From positions 248,001-312,000 of the forward strand of contig JAACJK010000007.1 in assembly GCA_013368325.1 (NCBI GenBank): a stretch of 64,000 nucleotides of DNA, in the 5' to 3' direction. Positions 46,337-58,832 of the stretch are shown piece after piece. The notes beneath the pieces were generated by a model. That model ran no database searches and was not told the DNA's origin. It was given only the letters and a program-made list of their open reading frames with translations. Both the position numbers and the translations under genes were made by a program. Origin of the DNA: Ephemerocybe angulata. Lineage: Eukaryota > Basidiomycota > Agaricomycetes > Agaricales > Psathyrellaceae. Positions within the stretch are counted from its first letter, which is position 1. Every line of letters begins with the position of its first letter.

Positions 46337-47932
46337 TGATACGACTGTGGTCGTAAAACACGATTTGCACGCTAATTTAGGCGCCAGACGCGCGGACCCG
46401 ATTATCTCCCTGCATCGCGACTTACCAGATATACCAAGAGGGTCGCCCCGACCAATAACTGGTCAGCCAGCAGTTTGGGGAACAGTCTTGCGTTCCCTCG
46501 AGCGGATTGAGCACCGGTGTCGTCGTACCAAGTCCCACCTGTCAGTACCTACGAGGAAGGCGTGATAGCTAACCTATCCGTCTCCTCTGGCGAAGTAGGG
46601 TGAAACAATTCATAGTTTATTAGACTATGTACCAACAGGACGAACGAACGATGACCCGACTCGATGTGGGCGCACGGCGGCACGCCTCACCGAGCGCTCT
46701 CTCCAAACTAAGACCAACAGTCGAGACCCGCCTCTGGTGGTCGTCTTCCTCTGCCCACGCGTCCAACCCAAGCCCTTCTCCACCTTAGCATCGCCTGACC
46801 GCTACGGCTACGCGGCCGGATGTTTCAGAAACATCCGATCCGTGCCAAGGCATCGATTAACCGGTTCAGCGCGCCCGTCTGCCCTAAGAACAATAAACTA
46901 GCTTACCTGCGGGAACCCTTCGCCCATGAGTATCCTCCAAAGAACCCCAAAGACTACCCTGCACCCTACACGAGGCACGGCGACGTTACCTCGCCGTACC
47001 ACCCTCAAACCTAAGAACCATTGTGGCCATATGGGGCCCACTGCACCCGGCACGTTCACGCGCCCCCTTACCAAGATGGGTCAACCGGCATCCCGGCAGA
47101 CCCTAAAATAACCCAAAACCGCGCGCCTAAGTCCTCGGAGGGACGACGCGCGTCCCCCTCGACCCTACCAAGTCAGGACTTGGCGTGCAAGCTCGTGTTG
47201 AGAAGCTCTCGGCAGGCTATGGCCTTACCGATCCTACCGGTCCCTAGCGTGTTGTGTCGTCGTGTTCGTTGTCATATATACTCGAAAACCTGTAAACGTA
47301 GAATCAGTGAATCGTACCCGTTGTTTTGGACTTACCTTGAGAGCTTTCCCCTCCATCGTCTATCGACTTGCTCTCGCGTTAGGTCGCGATCGAGCCCCAT
47401 CACCCTCCGCAATCAGCTCCACTGATTGCTTCCGATCTCGGCCCTAACTTCCGTCCCGCCGTCAGATCCCCTCCTCCGTGTTCCCGTTACCTCTAGGATA
47501 GCCCGTTAATACATAAGAAAGCATTTGAAGAACTCACCTAAGTTGCACAAGAACCGTCTAAGAAGTAGAAAGTAAGATCAAAGCTCAGACAAGCCGCGCG
47601 TCCGCTTACCAAGCCCGCACCATCAAACATCGCTTACTAAGCCGGGCGCCTAATTGTGCGTGCCCGTTTCTCCCAAGTCGTTTCTGGGTACTTCTACCTT
47701 AGAAATAAAATAAGGAAAAATCATAGTAATTCCTAGAAATATAAACTACCTAAGAATACACCTAAGTTCTATCGGAAAAGCTTCGAGACATTAAGCAAGA
47801 GCGCATTAAGTAGATATATTGAAATTCAGCCAGCTGAATTCTACCTAAGTCCCTATCGTCCGTACCTAGCATACCTTAGAGGTTGTTGGTTTTGCGTGAG
47901 CATATTTCCGTGCTCACGCGTGCGGCACATCA
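46337..47932 (+). repeat. 3' LTR (1,596 bp)
   Basis: Ungapped partner of 35,703-37,298. By eye about 12 sites differ, and every one is a CpG in one copy against TpG or CpA in the other; ten of the decayed sites are in this copy. It ends GGCACATCA and is followed by the target duplication CCGT. Confidence 0.95.
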
Positions 47933-47936
47933 CCGT

Positions 47937-50900
47937 TGACGCAGAAGGTTTGCCCCGACCTCCACAAGCATGACCACCAATCTGGAAAGAGCTCGATCCC
48001 AGTAATCCGTGGACTCCCTTCGCCGACCGCCTCGGATTTGAGTTCTGTCACCACCACTATGCCGATGCACAGTCTTCCGCTGCTAAGATTAACAAGGGTC
48101 TCGATTTCTAGGTTGCGGCGAAGATTCAGGCATTGGAGTCTGGGGAATGCGACAGTTTGGATGCTGAGTGGAATTCGGCGAAGGAGATGTATGAAACGAT
48201 CGACAAAATTCAGCATGGGGTTTCGCCTTTCAGAGCGGTGAAGGTGCGGTATGCGGGTCCGCTGCCGGAAAATCCCCCATCGTGGATGACCCAGGAATAT
48301 GAGCTCTGCTACTGGGATTCCCGCCAGGTGCTTCATAATCAGCTCGCAACTGCCGACCTTGCGTCAGATTTCGATCCAGCACCGTACCGACAGTACCAGG
48401 AGAATGGAGAGCGTATCTGGAGCAACCTGATGTCTGGAGAGTGGGCGTGGCGCCAGGCGGTATGTCAAGTTTCGAAGCTGGGCCTTTTGGGTCGTAAAAC
48501 TTACTTCGTATTTATCAAGGATATCATTGCAAGAACCGACAGACGGACCCGAGGTGCTATGTTTGTACCCTGTGTTTGCGGGCTCGATAAAACGACCATC
48601 TCCGTCCATACAGGACAACAAGAATACCACCCCTTCTACATTTCGGCAGGAAACCTCAGCAATGTTGCTCGTCGTGGTCACGGCAATGGAGTAGTCCCTG
48701 TGGCATTCCTGCCTATCCCCAAGGGTGCGTAATACCTAGCCATCTTCGTAACTCGTTTGATGACTAACTGATGCTATAATCTATTATCTCTACAGTCCCA
48801 GAGGGAGAACGTAAGAAGAAAGAGTACAAACGATTCGCACACCAGCTATATCATGCCTGCATACAGCTCATTTTCGAGCCCCTCCGACCTGGTATGACTG
48901 AGCCAGAAGTTGTTCGCTGCCCTGATGGCCACCTACGACAAGTGATATGGGGAATCGGCCCTGTTATCGCCGACTATCCTGAGCAAGTATGGCTTTCCTG
49001 CATCGTGCAAGGATGGTGCCCAAAGTTCGTCATCTTTTCCGCCCTCATCTGTTCATTATTTCATTGCTAATGAACTCGCTTTTCCTCTCACAGATGTATG
49101 GCCCGGCCAGAGAATCTTGATGACCCCAACGCAGGAAGATGCACTCATGAGCTGACAGATGCGCTCGTAGAGGCAAAGGCACCCAGTATCCTTTGGGATG
49201 AGTATGGTATACGGGATGATATCGTTGTACGTGTTATTTGATTTACTCTTTCTATCTCATGTGTCCTGACTAGTACCCTTCAGCCCTTCACGCATAGCTT
49301 TCCAAGAGCGGACATTCATGAACTAATGGCACCCGATTTGCTTCACCAAGTCATAAAAGGAACATTTAAAGACCATCTGGTTGAATGGATTATGGAATAT
49401 CTCAAGCTGGAGCACGGCGAAGCCCGGTCTCTGCAGATTATTGCCGATATTGATCGTCGGTGCGTTTCTTCCATCCTGATTCCTACCTAATAATATCTAT
49501 TGAACAACCTCTAACTCATGCTTCTAGTATCTCCACTGTTCCCATTTTCCCTGGACTACGAAGATTCGCTGATGGCCGCAACTTTGCTCAGTGGACCGGC
49601 GATGATTCCAAAGCCTTGATGAAAGTATGTTTATTCCATCATGTTCCATCGCTAAGCTTGACTCGAATGTCTGTAGGTCTATCTTGCAGCTATAGCCAGC
49701 CATGTTCCTGATGAAATGGTTCAGTGTCTTTCAGTATTCCTCGATATCTGCTACATCTTCCGCCGTAATGCTATCACCATCACCGCCATCGAGAAGGCTC
49801 AGCAACTCCTTACGAAGTTCCATGAGCTCCGAGAGGTGTTCATTACAACCAGCACTCACTTGCATACATCTCTTCCATGCCAGCATGCACTATCTCATTT
49901 TATCCCCTCTATCATCGACTTCAGCTCCCCGAATGGACTTTGCTCCTCAATCACGGAGTCTCGGCATATTTCTGCAGTCAAGGAGCCCTGGCGTCGGTCT
50001 AACCGGTTCAACGCTCTGTCTCAGATGCTTGTTACGATTGTCCGACTCGACAAAATCAATGCCCTCCACCGACTTCTATCACTCCAGGGCTATCTGGAAG
50101 GAACGGTGTCATACGGCATGGCCCGTTCTTTTGTAGCCAGTAACCTGGATGAACGTGGTGGCCAATTGGTTGTTGGTGACTTGGAGGGTGTTGAATTGGA
50201 TGGCGAAGATGAGGAAGATGAAGGAGAGGTAACTTCTGAGGCTATGCTGAACGAGGTCACTCCAGTGTCGGGACCTCACCTGGCTTTGTCGGTAAAACTG
50301 TGTGCAACCCCTGGTATGTCATTCTTCCCTATAGGTGGCTATTCACATGATGCTGAAGTTTAGTACAGCTCGTGGATACCCTCGACGACTACCGGAATTA
50401 GCAGACCAGATCCGTCAACCCCAGCTCATCGACAGTTTCCTCGAGTACCTGTTTGAAGCCCGATATCCGGACCGCGAGCCACCGGCAGACATCGCCAAGC
50501 AGATGCAGTATACAGGGAAGGTGTACGTTTACTACTCTGCTATCGCTCGGTACTATGCCCCAAGCGATGCCTGCGGTGCGGGGGCATGCAGCGGCAAACA
50601 ATCTGGTGCAATCCCAAATGGCGTGGAAAGCCACGGCATGACACCGTCTTCGTCGCCGAAAGCGATGAACCAGGAATGCGCGGCCTACTCGTGGCCCAGG
50701 TGCTCCTCTTGTTCTCCTTCGTAGACCCCGACACAAGAAAGGAGCATTCCTGCACGCTCGTAAACTGGTTTAACCGCTCCAACGACAGGCCTGATCCAGT
50801 AACGGGGATGTGGGTGGTGGAGCGAGAGGAAAGTGGAGGAATGCGCCCTCTCCAGGTTGTGAATCTGAGTTCCATTGTCCGAGGTGCTCACCTCCTTCCC

Positions 50901-51020
50901 GTCTATGGGAGCGGCATGTTGCCGCCATGGATTTCCTTCACTAATTCTCTCGAGGCTTTTCAGCAGTACTTCGTGAACCCGTATATCGATCACCATGCAC
51001 ATGAGTTGTTATCGGAATGA
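47937..51020 (+). pseudogene. Plavaka transposase, main part (dead copy)
   Basis: Continues from 35,702. Recognisable blocks are NPWTPFADRLGFEF (about 48,000), KEMYETIDKIQHG, RYAGPLPENPPSWM, ELCYWDSRQVLHNQL, IWSNLMSGEWAW, TVSVATG-like TTISVHTGQQEYHPFYIS, RGHGNGVVPVAFLPIPK, VVRCPDGHLRQVIWGIGP, IADYPEQVWLSCIVQGWCPKC, ADIHELMAPDLLHQVIKGTF, FPGLRRFADGRNFAQWTGDD, NGLCSSITESRHISAVKEPW, RRSNRFNALSQML and the C-terminal MWVVEREESG and AHLLPVYGSGMLPPW. Introns include 48,460-48,519 and 48,725-48,795. Besides the insertion there are in-frame stops TGA at about 47,983 and TAG near 48,111 (a tryptophan is expected), and a one-base deletion near 50,580, where CGAG(G)MQRQ changes frame. It would encode a CMC-type DDE transposase if undamaged. 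Confidence 0.9.
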
Positions 51021-51479
51021 ACTTTGTATTTTGAGTACATGAATTATATAGACCTAAGAGTACACTCATTAGTATACACCTCGCATGAGGCAATAGTAAT
51101 TCATGCACCTTACAACCCCTCCGTTCGACCTTCCCGTTCCACCATGCAAAACAGTTGCAACACCCCATTCACATGGCATCCCTTCAGATATCGAATTAAA
51201 GGATGCAAACCATGGCATGACACTCGATTTGTGGCAGCTTAGGCTTGAAATGGGCGGGATGTCGAAGGAACTGGTGCAAAACGTCGACTAGAGGATGGGT
51301 GGAGGAAGCAACAGGCGCAGGCATGGCCTGGCACGGCTCGATCTTGGCTCGATCAATCATTAGCCCCGGACTTCCGGACTTGTTCACATGCCGACTTTCG
51401 GCAAGTCAAAATGGCCGGAAAGGCCGGAAGTGATTTGCTGATTTGCTGATGTACCACTGACATCTACTGGTGTCTTTAG

Positions 51480-51985
51480 CATGTTAATAATCTTCCCCAA
51501 CAGCAGCTCCTTTAGCAAGAAACCCAGCCCCAGCAGCAACCAGTCATTCACCAGGTCCACTGCATCAAGTTGTTCACCCATGGAGAGTAGGCAGCTACCA
51601 CCTTCCTCTTTGTATGCTTCATTCATCGCATAGTAGTCATTCACCACCTTGTTGTCGAAGTGCAAGCCCCTATCTGTCATAAACACCTCACTAGGCACGA
51701 ACATTCGGAATATTGTTTGCAATAATAAAATTGTTGTTTTTGCCATCTTGGCTGACTTGAACTTAAACGCCCACATATGCTGTAAGTCGACATTCATATA
51801 GATGCAAAAAATGTGATATCCACCAATTACATTGGGCATTGACAGATAATCGCCAACGAGTAGCTCATATGGGTGCCTTCAGGCGATGGGATCCTGTAGT
51901 GCATGTAAGTTCTTTGCTCCAAAGTTCTTGTGTGGCCCACAGTTTCTGATGGCCTCCATGATTGAGGCATTGAGCCCTGGTTAGA
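51480..51985 (-). mobile_element. Ty3-type integrase fragment
   Basis: On the minus strand the text runs HPYELLVGDYLSMPN, GGYHIFCIYMNVDLQHMWAF, KFKSAKMAKTTILLLQTIF and VPSEVFMTDRGLHFDNK. These match the integrase core with the first catalytic aspartate (GDYLS) and the second (MTDRG). After that it degrades into LLLGKIINMLKTP and stops. No LTRs or RT are found around it. It is unrelated to the integrase of the element at 40.5-44.5 kb, so this is a relic of a second retrotransposon family. Confidence 0.75.
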
Positions 51986-51989
51986 CTGG

Positions 51990-53980
51990 CTGAGGATCAG
52001 GTTGCCTATTTATTAGCCTTGAACCTGACTTGAATCAGTAGGGTCAGGCCAGGGTTGGCCCTAACCCTCAGCAAAAAAAAATCCAGAATGCAGAGAATTT
52101 ATTACTCAATATCAGTACTACTATAATTATCTGAATCATATTCAAAATCTCCAACAAACTTGCGAATAGCCTCTAAATCAGTATCAAGTTTCCCATCACC
52201 ATAGCCAATGTAAAGCTTTTGAAGTCCTCCAAACTTAAGCCCTCCCATTTGCCGGTGCTTCTGTTTTTTTAGAGAAGGAGAATGAATGTTCAGCAATGCA
52301 TGTCATTCCCCCAAGTAGTCCTTAGTCATGAGACACAGTACAGGCTATTGAGGTTGGCAGAGGTGACAATAACTGTTCCGTCTGGTGGTAGTGGTTGAGG
52401 AGAGGAAGGTAGTGGTAGTGGGAAGTTTGAAGGTGAACTTTCAAAGGAGATGCATGTGGAGGCTTAAATCTGCAAATAGCTGTAACACTTGGCATCTCTG
52501 GCATCTGGTGCTGCTACTCTGAGATGTGTGCCTCTTGTACCCACTAAAACCATGCTTGGTCTCCTCCACTAAGTCTTTCAGTTGTTTTGTCTATGATGTT
52601 TGCCTATGTGGCTGCTACTAGATCCTGGTCTGTAGCTTTAGCTTTATATATATTTTTTTATTTGTAGACATTTTGTCGAAGGCAATAATCATATTTAGGT
52701 TGGCTCTCCATTGATTGTTAATTTTGGGCCTGGTGTGTAGTTGATCCATGTCCTCTCCTCTCTCTATCCATCATTCACAAGGTAGTTTCCAGATCAGGTA
52801 GGCATATTCAGAGATAATGATTGCATATGCTCTCATTGCTCTGTCTTTCCCTGGGGTCTGATCTTTCCTCTCTCTCTGCTTTTTTATTGTGCACCCCAGT
52901 ATATGGTTCCTATGCTTATGTTGTGGGCCAGTATAGCTATTTGAGCACTCTTGACTCTCTGAAATAATAAATAATCAATATAATAAAAAGCAAGGGGGCT
53001 CCTTGAACCTGAACCACCATCATCTGTGGTTTTCCCATGCCTGTGGGAGGTCAAGGACAAGATACTTCTATGCCTATGCACTCGAGGAGCGGCTGTCAAC
53101 ACCATCCTCCCTGCCTATGGCCTCGCTGGCATCTACTCGCCACTCCCCCAAAGGACTGATGGCCATCCCCCTTGTCCCAGAACAGTTGTATGCCATCCTC
53201 AACCCCTTTGCTCACATGCCCTGATTGTTGCACTAATTTCTCACCTGTCCTTTGCCACCAAACAGCCCTTACACTGCACGGCCCGTACTCTTTGGGCGTA
53301 GGCACACTGCTTCTTGCACCATGTCTGGTGACAGTTGGTTCTCCCCCATCCTTCGATGCACCCATAGGCTGTAACTTGGCTGTAACCTGCTCGCCCTCTG
53401 AAAATTGGCCAGGCAAATCCCTATTATTAGATCGCTGACTCATATACCACATGGTGGGCCCATGCATCACAACAAAGTGGCTGGGCATCACACATCATGA
53501 CTACCGCAGTTGGGCCGTGCATTCACTGAAATCCCCAGGTTGCAAGTCATTTTTCAGAACTGCTATGACGCGCACCAAAACCACGCGTGGTCCAACACTG
53601 CAGAAAGCGATGACGTCAAAGAATTGCAGACTCTTGAGAATGCACCGTTTACTGACGTCATTGGCCTGACATCGTGCGACTTGCTGTCCTTGCTGGAACA
53701 GAATTCACATGATGGAATCCTGATCAAACTTGAGTTGGGACTCTCATCCTACCACCATTGTGAATACATGAGAATGATGCCGTGCCCCCACTACCTGACC
53801 TCAATGACTCCAATGTCTCTCTCCGCCACCCACCTTAGTGACTTTTTTGTGTAATGCCTGGTGCCTATGTGCCACGTCAATTCAGTGTGAGTTGAGCTCG
53901 CTCCACCTTCACCACCATTCAGTCTGAGACGGTCTCAAGTTGCTCTTCCCTATATAGCCGCCTACGCTGAGCTGTCAGAT
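51990..53980. other. AT-rich intergenic stretch, nothing recognised
   Basis: There are short open frames only. A minus-strand frame at 52,102-52,296 ends in an acidic tail (FEYDSDNYSSTDIE), and a plus frame at 53,510-53,854 has no motif. Either could be remnant coding sequence of decayed elements. Confidence 0.3.
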
Positions 53981-53989
53981 ACCTCCCCA

Positions 53990-55500
53990 ATGGCATGCGG
54001 AAAGCATCTCCATCAATCCTCCCTAGATTCTCGTTCAGTGCGCCAAATGTCCATTACTCTAGACCCCGACCAAATGCAGGAGGACTCCCCCACCCCACCA
54101 GGATACCCTCCCTCTCCTTGTCTTCAGCTCAATCCAAAAGCGAGGATCAGCAGGGGCAAGGATCCTCTGCTGAATCCTGCAAATATCTCGCAGCAGCTCC
54201 CGTTCAACGTGTCGCCCTTGCCCGACCCTCACCATCAACCAGCCAATGTAGGTGGGCCTAGCACTGGTATGTTTCTCCCCCTCGCTTCTTGGTGCCCTTC
54301 AGCTGAACCTGTCCAGGGATGAGCTCTGGCCAGAATGTGGGACCAGCTATCAATGTTACACCCCCTGGTGCACCTCCTCAGCACATACCCAACCCGGCCC
54401 CGGCTCTCCCTCCACCCCCAGTGCACTATCTGCTGGCTGCCCCTCCTGCTCCTCTGCTCCTCCTGCTGCTCCTCCTAGCCCTCACGATGCTGCCCTTGGT
54501 CTCAAGCCCATTGTCAGCCTCAACCCCGTTCCTGGTGGAGGTTTTCCCCCCATCTACTATCGTGCTGAGCAGCTAACTGTGTCAATGTCCGATACGTCAG
54601 GAACTCTGTTCCATTGGCCCTCATTCAGCTATCGCTTTCCTGGCATCGGATAACCCTGGTAACGACCCCGAGTTATGTCGCATGGCCATGCGCGAGGTTT
54701 TAGACACTATCGGGCTGTCGGAGGTTGTGCCCCATCAGGTACATTGTGTGCCTCTCGTTCCTGGGCGGACCCATCGCTGCGGCCACCCCAACTACTGTCC
54801 TGGCACTATCTTCGTCCTTGAGAATCTCACCGACCGACAAGAGCTCATGATCTTGCAGAGGTGGTCCTTCTCGACTAACCGTGGGACCATTTTCATTCTC
54901 CCTCTTTCCCTTGTCAACCACTCTGTTGTCGGCCTGCTCTCTGGAATTGTGGCAGAAGTCCATGAAACCTCAACAAACTGCCTCACTCATCAGGTTGTGG
55001 AGACACTGCAATATGATGAGGAGTTCCTCGTCTTTCTCCACGACCACCACGACCATCTGGCCCCCATCCACCCTCCAGTCCATCCGGATCGTTGGTGAGC
55101 CTAACCCACTCACCAACCTTGGCCAATGGTCACTTCATGCCGAGGCACCGATGAGCCACCTGGAAATTATTCTGGAGTAGATCAAACTGCTCCAATCACG
55201 TGTCTTTGAGACCGACTACGGCATTGGCTCTGCCCGAGACCCTCTCCACTGTACCATATGCTTCAGTGCATGCCACGCTGCTGGCATCTGCCCTCCCCCC
55301 CACCTTCCTGGCTGGCGTGACCAAGTTGTACTCCGCCGCTCTAACTGTGCTAACAACTTTGGTGGGTTCCTCCAAGGAGGGAATGGCCGCGGTGGACGTG
55401 GTGGCCATGGAGGCCATGGCTTTGGTGGGGGCCGTGGTTCCTTTAGAGGATGAGGTCAGGGCCATGGTAGATGTGGCAGCTGTGGCTATGGTTACGCCTT
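53990..55500 (+). pseudogene. LINE ORF1 (Gag-like), frameshifted
   Basis: A proline-rich start is followed by REVLDTIGLSEVVPHQVHCV, PGTIFVLENLTDRQELMI and FILPLSLVNHSVVGLL (54,690-54,930). After a frame change comes a knuckle, CTICFSACHAAGICPPP, followed by HLPGW (about 55,255-55,310), then a glycine/arginine tract (GGNGRGGRGGHGGHGFGGG, about 55,378-55,435). The C-x2-C ... LCP-P-x-PGW arrangement is a signature of ORF1 in fungal Tad-like LINEs; here the third position reads ICPPP. The RGG-like tract is an RNA-binding feature. Confidence 0.6.
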
Positions 55501-56064
55501 CTGATTGGTTATAGGGCTTTGCCTTTATTGTCTCCTTGCTGCCCTCCTCAATTGTGTTTAACATGTACTTATATCCCAATCGTCTCTCCTTTGTATTTGC
55601 CCCTAATGCAAACAACTTGCACTTGCTCCTGTCTGTTGAATGACCCATTCCATTTTGGCATCCACCTTTGCTTGCAAGTCATCTTGTTTTCTGATACTGA
55701 CCGGTTTCTTTCTCCTTGGGCAGGTTCTTGAGTAGGAGTAGTCTGATCAACCGCTTCGTACTCGGCTCCTGTCCATCTAGAGGCTTATGCATCTAGACAC
55801 CCCCCACCAATGATCACGACATAGCAAAATCATGAGAATAATTTAAATCAACTTGCAGGTGCGTACTTCTCAGTACCTCGGGCTAACGGAAATGCGAACC
55901 CCGGTAGAGGAGAAAGTGTCAACTGGGCCAGTTCCATCTTTAATGACGATGCTGGGGGGCTTAGGGGCTTAGGAACGGACTCCAATAGACAGTGTAGTGA
56001 TTCCGAACATAGAAATCATGGTCCCGAGGCTGGACATGCGGATGGTGCACATCACCATAGACCT

Positions 56065-58240
56065 TTGTCTACCACGACTTCCCCCTCCACCAACTCACAA
56101 TCCAATACAAATTCACAAGCTTGGGCGACGCCACGATCAGCGCATAAGAAGTCCCGTGTGGTGCTTAGAGTTGCCACACTCAACATGAATGGCGGGAACA
56201 TATCATCCTCATTCCAGAAGTGGTCCCAGATCCAGAGGATTATGACAATGAGCAGTCTGAGCGTACTCGCACTGCAAGAGACACATATTAGTAATGAGGA
56301 CAGGAAGGTCATCGAGGGCTGCTTCAAAAAATTGAAAATCTTTGTGAATCCTGACCTGGACTCTGCTACCAACTGCAATAGCATGGCTTTCGTCCTCAGT
56401 GTAGATAAAGTAAGATGGAGTGAGGCTTCCCACTCTATTGTAGTATCTGGGAGGGCATCGCTCCTTGAACTCCCCTGGCACAATTCTGAGAAAGTCAACA
56501 TATTGGCCATTTATGCCCCATCGGGTGACAATAGAATGAATGAGGAATTTTGGAAGACTTTGCACTCTTGCTGGACTTGGCGATCCCTTGCACCCAAGGT
56601 CCATATTATGCTTGGTGACTTCAACATGACTGAAGCCACAAACGACCGTCTCCCTCTTAGGCACCTACCTGCCAGTGCTCTCGCTGCCCTTGATGCCTTT
56701 AAGGCTGCGAATAGCCTGCTCGATGGATGGCAGCAGCTGAATGGTGCCGAGGCATCCAACTTCTCCTTTTCTTCCTGCAACTGCCAACTGCAATGAGTCC
56801 CGTTCTTGGTCGCAGATCGACCGTATATATTGTGAAAGGCCCCTGCTTGAATCTAGCTGTGAATGTTCAACGACACTTGTTGGTATGCTGACTGACCATT
56901 ACTTGGTCTCAGCCATTTTCGAGCCTGACAGCACCCCCTTTGTTGGTAAAGGGAGGAGTACCGCACCAGCATTCATCACAGAGTTCCCAGAGGTTCAGCG
57001 GCTATTGGTGAAATGCACAATAAGATTGGACCTGGACATCAAAGCCCTTCAGAATAATGCAAATGGCCCTGCCCAAGGTGATAGATAAGTTACAGAAGTG
57101 CTGGGTAGAGTACAAGAAGGATATCTTGCAACTCACCACCCAGTTTGTGCGGCAATGCACATCTCACCTTGACCAGATTCTCTCTACATGGCAGAAGCGA
57201 CGGGATACAGTGCTACGCAATCTAAATTGCCTGAAAAGTGATGACCTCTGGATATCTCTCAGTGAGATTGACGATAATATTTGGGCCTTGTTACAGCAGC
57301 AATTTGACTGTAAGAGGCTCGCTGCTCATTCTCGCTACCATGTGGAGGGTAAAACAGGAACAAAATATGACTTCGTCATAAATAAGAAAAGTCAACCAAG
57401 GGACACAATCTTTTCACTACGAATCCCTGAGAGCGCACCCCCACAGTACGAGCATAATTCAAAAAAAAATGGTAGATATAGCCTCTGAGTACCATGACAC
57501 CTGGCAGGATAAGTTCTATCTACAGGCCATGGAAGGGGATTTGGCTGATGCAAGAGAAGAGATCCTTGCCATGTCAAAACCAAACTGTCTGATGAGCAGA
57601 GTACTGCTTTCTCACAGGTGCTTTCGGAAGATGAGACCAGGGCTTCTCTCTCTGATGTGCCCAATGGCAAGGCCGCTGGGCTCGATGGGATCCTGGTGGA
57701 AATCTGGAAATTCTTGTCCCAGAAACAGGCACGAATGCAAAAGAAGTCTCCAGGTCATCCTGCTCCTTACAACATCCTGGGCATTCTTACCTCTGTCTTC
57801 AACGAGATCGAGACAAATGGAGTAGCACCTGGTTCTGGCTTCACGGAGGGCTGGATGTGCCTCATATACAAGAAGAAGGATTGGACGGATATCGCCAACG
57901 ACTAGCCGATAACCGTCTTGAATACTGATTACAAAATCCTGACCCGAGCCCTGTCTAACAAACTGAATAATGTTGCGAGTAGTCTAATCCATGAAGACCA
58001 GGCTGGGTTCTTGCGCAACTGCTCTATTTCTGACCACACTGCCTTACTGCACTCGGTCATGGCGTTGAGTGAGCTCGATGAAGACAATGGTGTCATTGTG
58101 TGCTTAGATCAGGAGAGAGCTTATGGTAAGCTATAGCACGAGTACCTCTGGACTGTTCTCGAGCGATTCGGCTTTCCCACTCAGTTTATTTCGACCCTCA
58201 AAAGCCTATACGGGGCTGCAGAAACAACTATCATTCTGAA
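56065..58240 (+). pseudogene. LINE ORF2: endonuclease and partial reverse transcriptase
   Basis: The endonuclease is readable from about 56,160: RVATLNMNGG, LALQETHISNEDRKVIEG, VNILAIYAPSGDN, HIMLGDFNMTEATNDR, then by frame change SWSQIDRIYCERP and LTDHYLVSAIF. A linker of about 200 residues follows. RT begins near 57,640 with NGKAAGLDGILVEIWK, then MCLIYKKKDW, a stop at 57,904, PITVLNTDYKILTRALS, HEDQAGFLRNCSISDHTALL and VCLDQERAYGKL, ending in TAG where an arginine or similar residue is expected. The sequence loses homology soon after NGV at about 58,245. At least three inactivating changes are visible. Confidence 0.8.
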
Positions 58241-58832
58241 TGGTGTTGGTATGATAGTCGATGGCATGCACTATCGTATCAAGCACGCAAAGTGCTCTAG
58301 CACATTGGCACAGCAACAAGGCAATTGCCCCGCCCTTGCTGAAGTCGCCAACTCTGCCTCCACTACTGAATCACAAGGTGATTGGGCACATGGAATGGAT
58401 GGATATTCTGTGGACTCTATTGTGAGATCGGGATAGGCAGAGAACTCCTGCAGGCTGCAGCTCCGAGTAGTCTTATGGTTAGTAAAAACATGATATTGGC
58501 AAGATATTGGGCGGGCACCATCATATTCTGGAACACGGGCATGGCCGTAGTCATCTCAAGCCTGGCCCAGGACAACATCATGAACAAGGAAACTTAGGAA
58601 CTTGACAACAGTTGTCCAACCCCTGTGTGAAGCACAGGTAAGCTGCTAGTCAACATATATTGGACAATTATTTGCCTGTAGTCACAAGTATGAATAACTT
58701 TTTAATAGAGCTCCTCATTAGTTCAGTTACAGTAGATACTTAACAATCGTTATGCCAGTTTTTATTGATTGATTTTTGCCCAAAAAAGTCTGTCCATGGT
58801 GTCAGAAGGCCCAAACTTTTCCAAGCTCTCAT

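Larger units (their letters stand above)
35703..47932 (+). mobile_element. Ty3-type LTR retrotransposon with an antisense accessory gene
   Basis: A complete 12.2-kb element: 1,596-bp LTRs starting TG and ending CA, PBS, gag, pro, pol, antisense gene, PPT and 3' LTR. The 4-bp target duplication is CCGT (35,699-35,702 and 47,933-47,936). The domain order in pol (RT, RNase H, integrase) places it in the Ty3 group. The LTRs have equal length and I count about 12 differences, all CpG transitions, so insertion is recent. The pol frame has one internal stop and gag has no upstream ATG, so this copy is probably not fully active. It inserted in the same orientation as the host Plavaka gene. Confidence 0.95.
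53990..58240 (+). mobile_element. Non-LTR retrotransposon (LINE, Tad-like), truncated and decayed
   Basis: The order is ORF1 with a zinc knuckle, then an AP-type endonuclease, then the first part of RT, all on the plus strand and all with frameshifts and stops. The RT breaks off after about 140 residues and no 3' tail or poly-A is recognised. The combination of a CCHC ORF1 and an APE endonuclease fits fungal Tad/L1-like LINEs (inference). The element boundaries are approximate. Confidence 0.75.
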
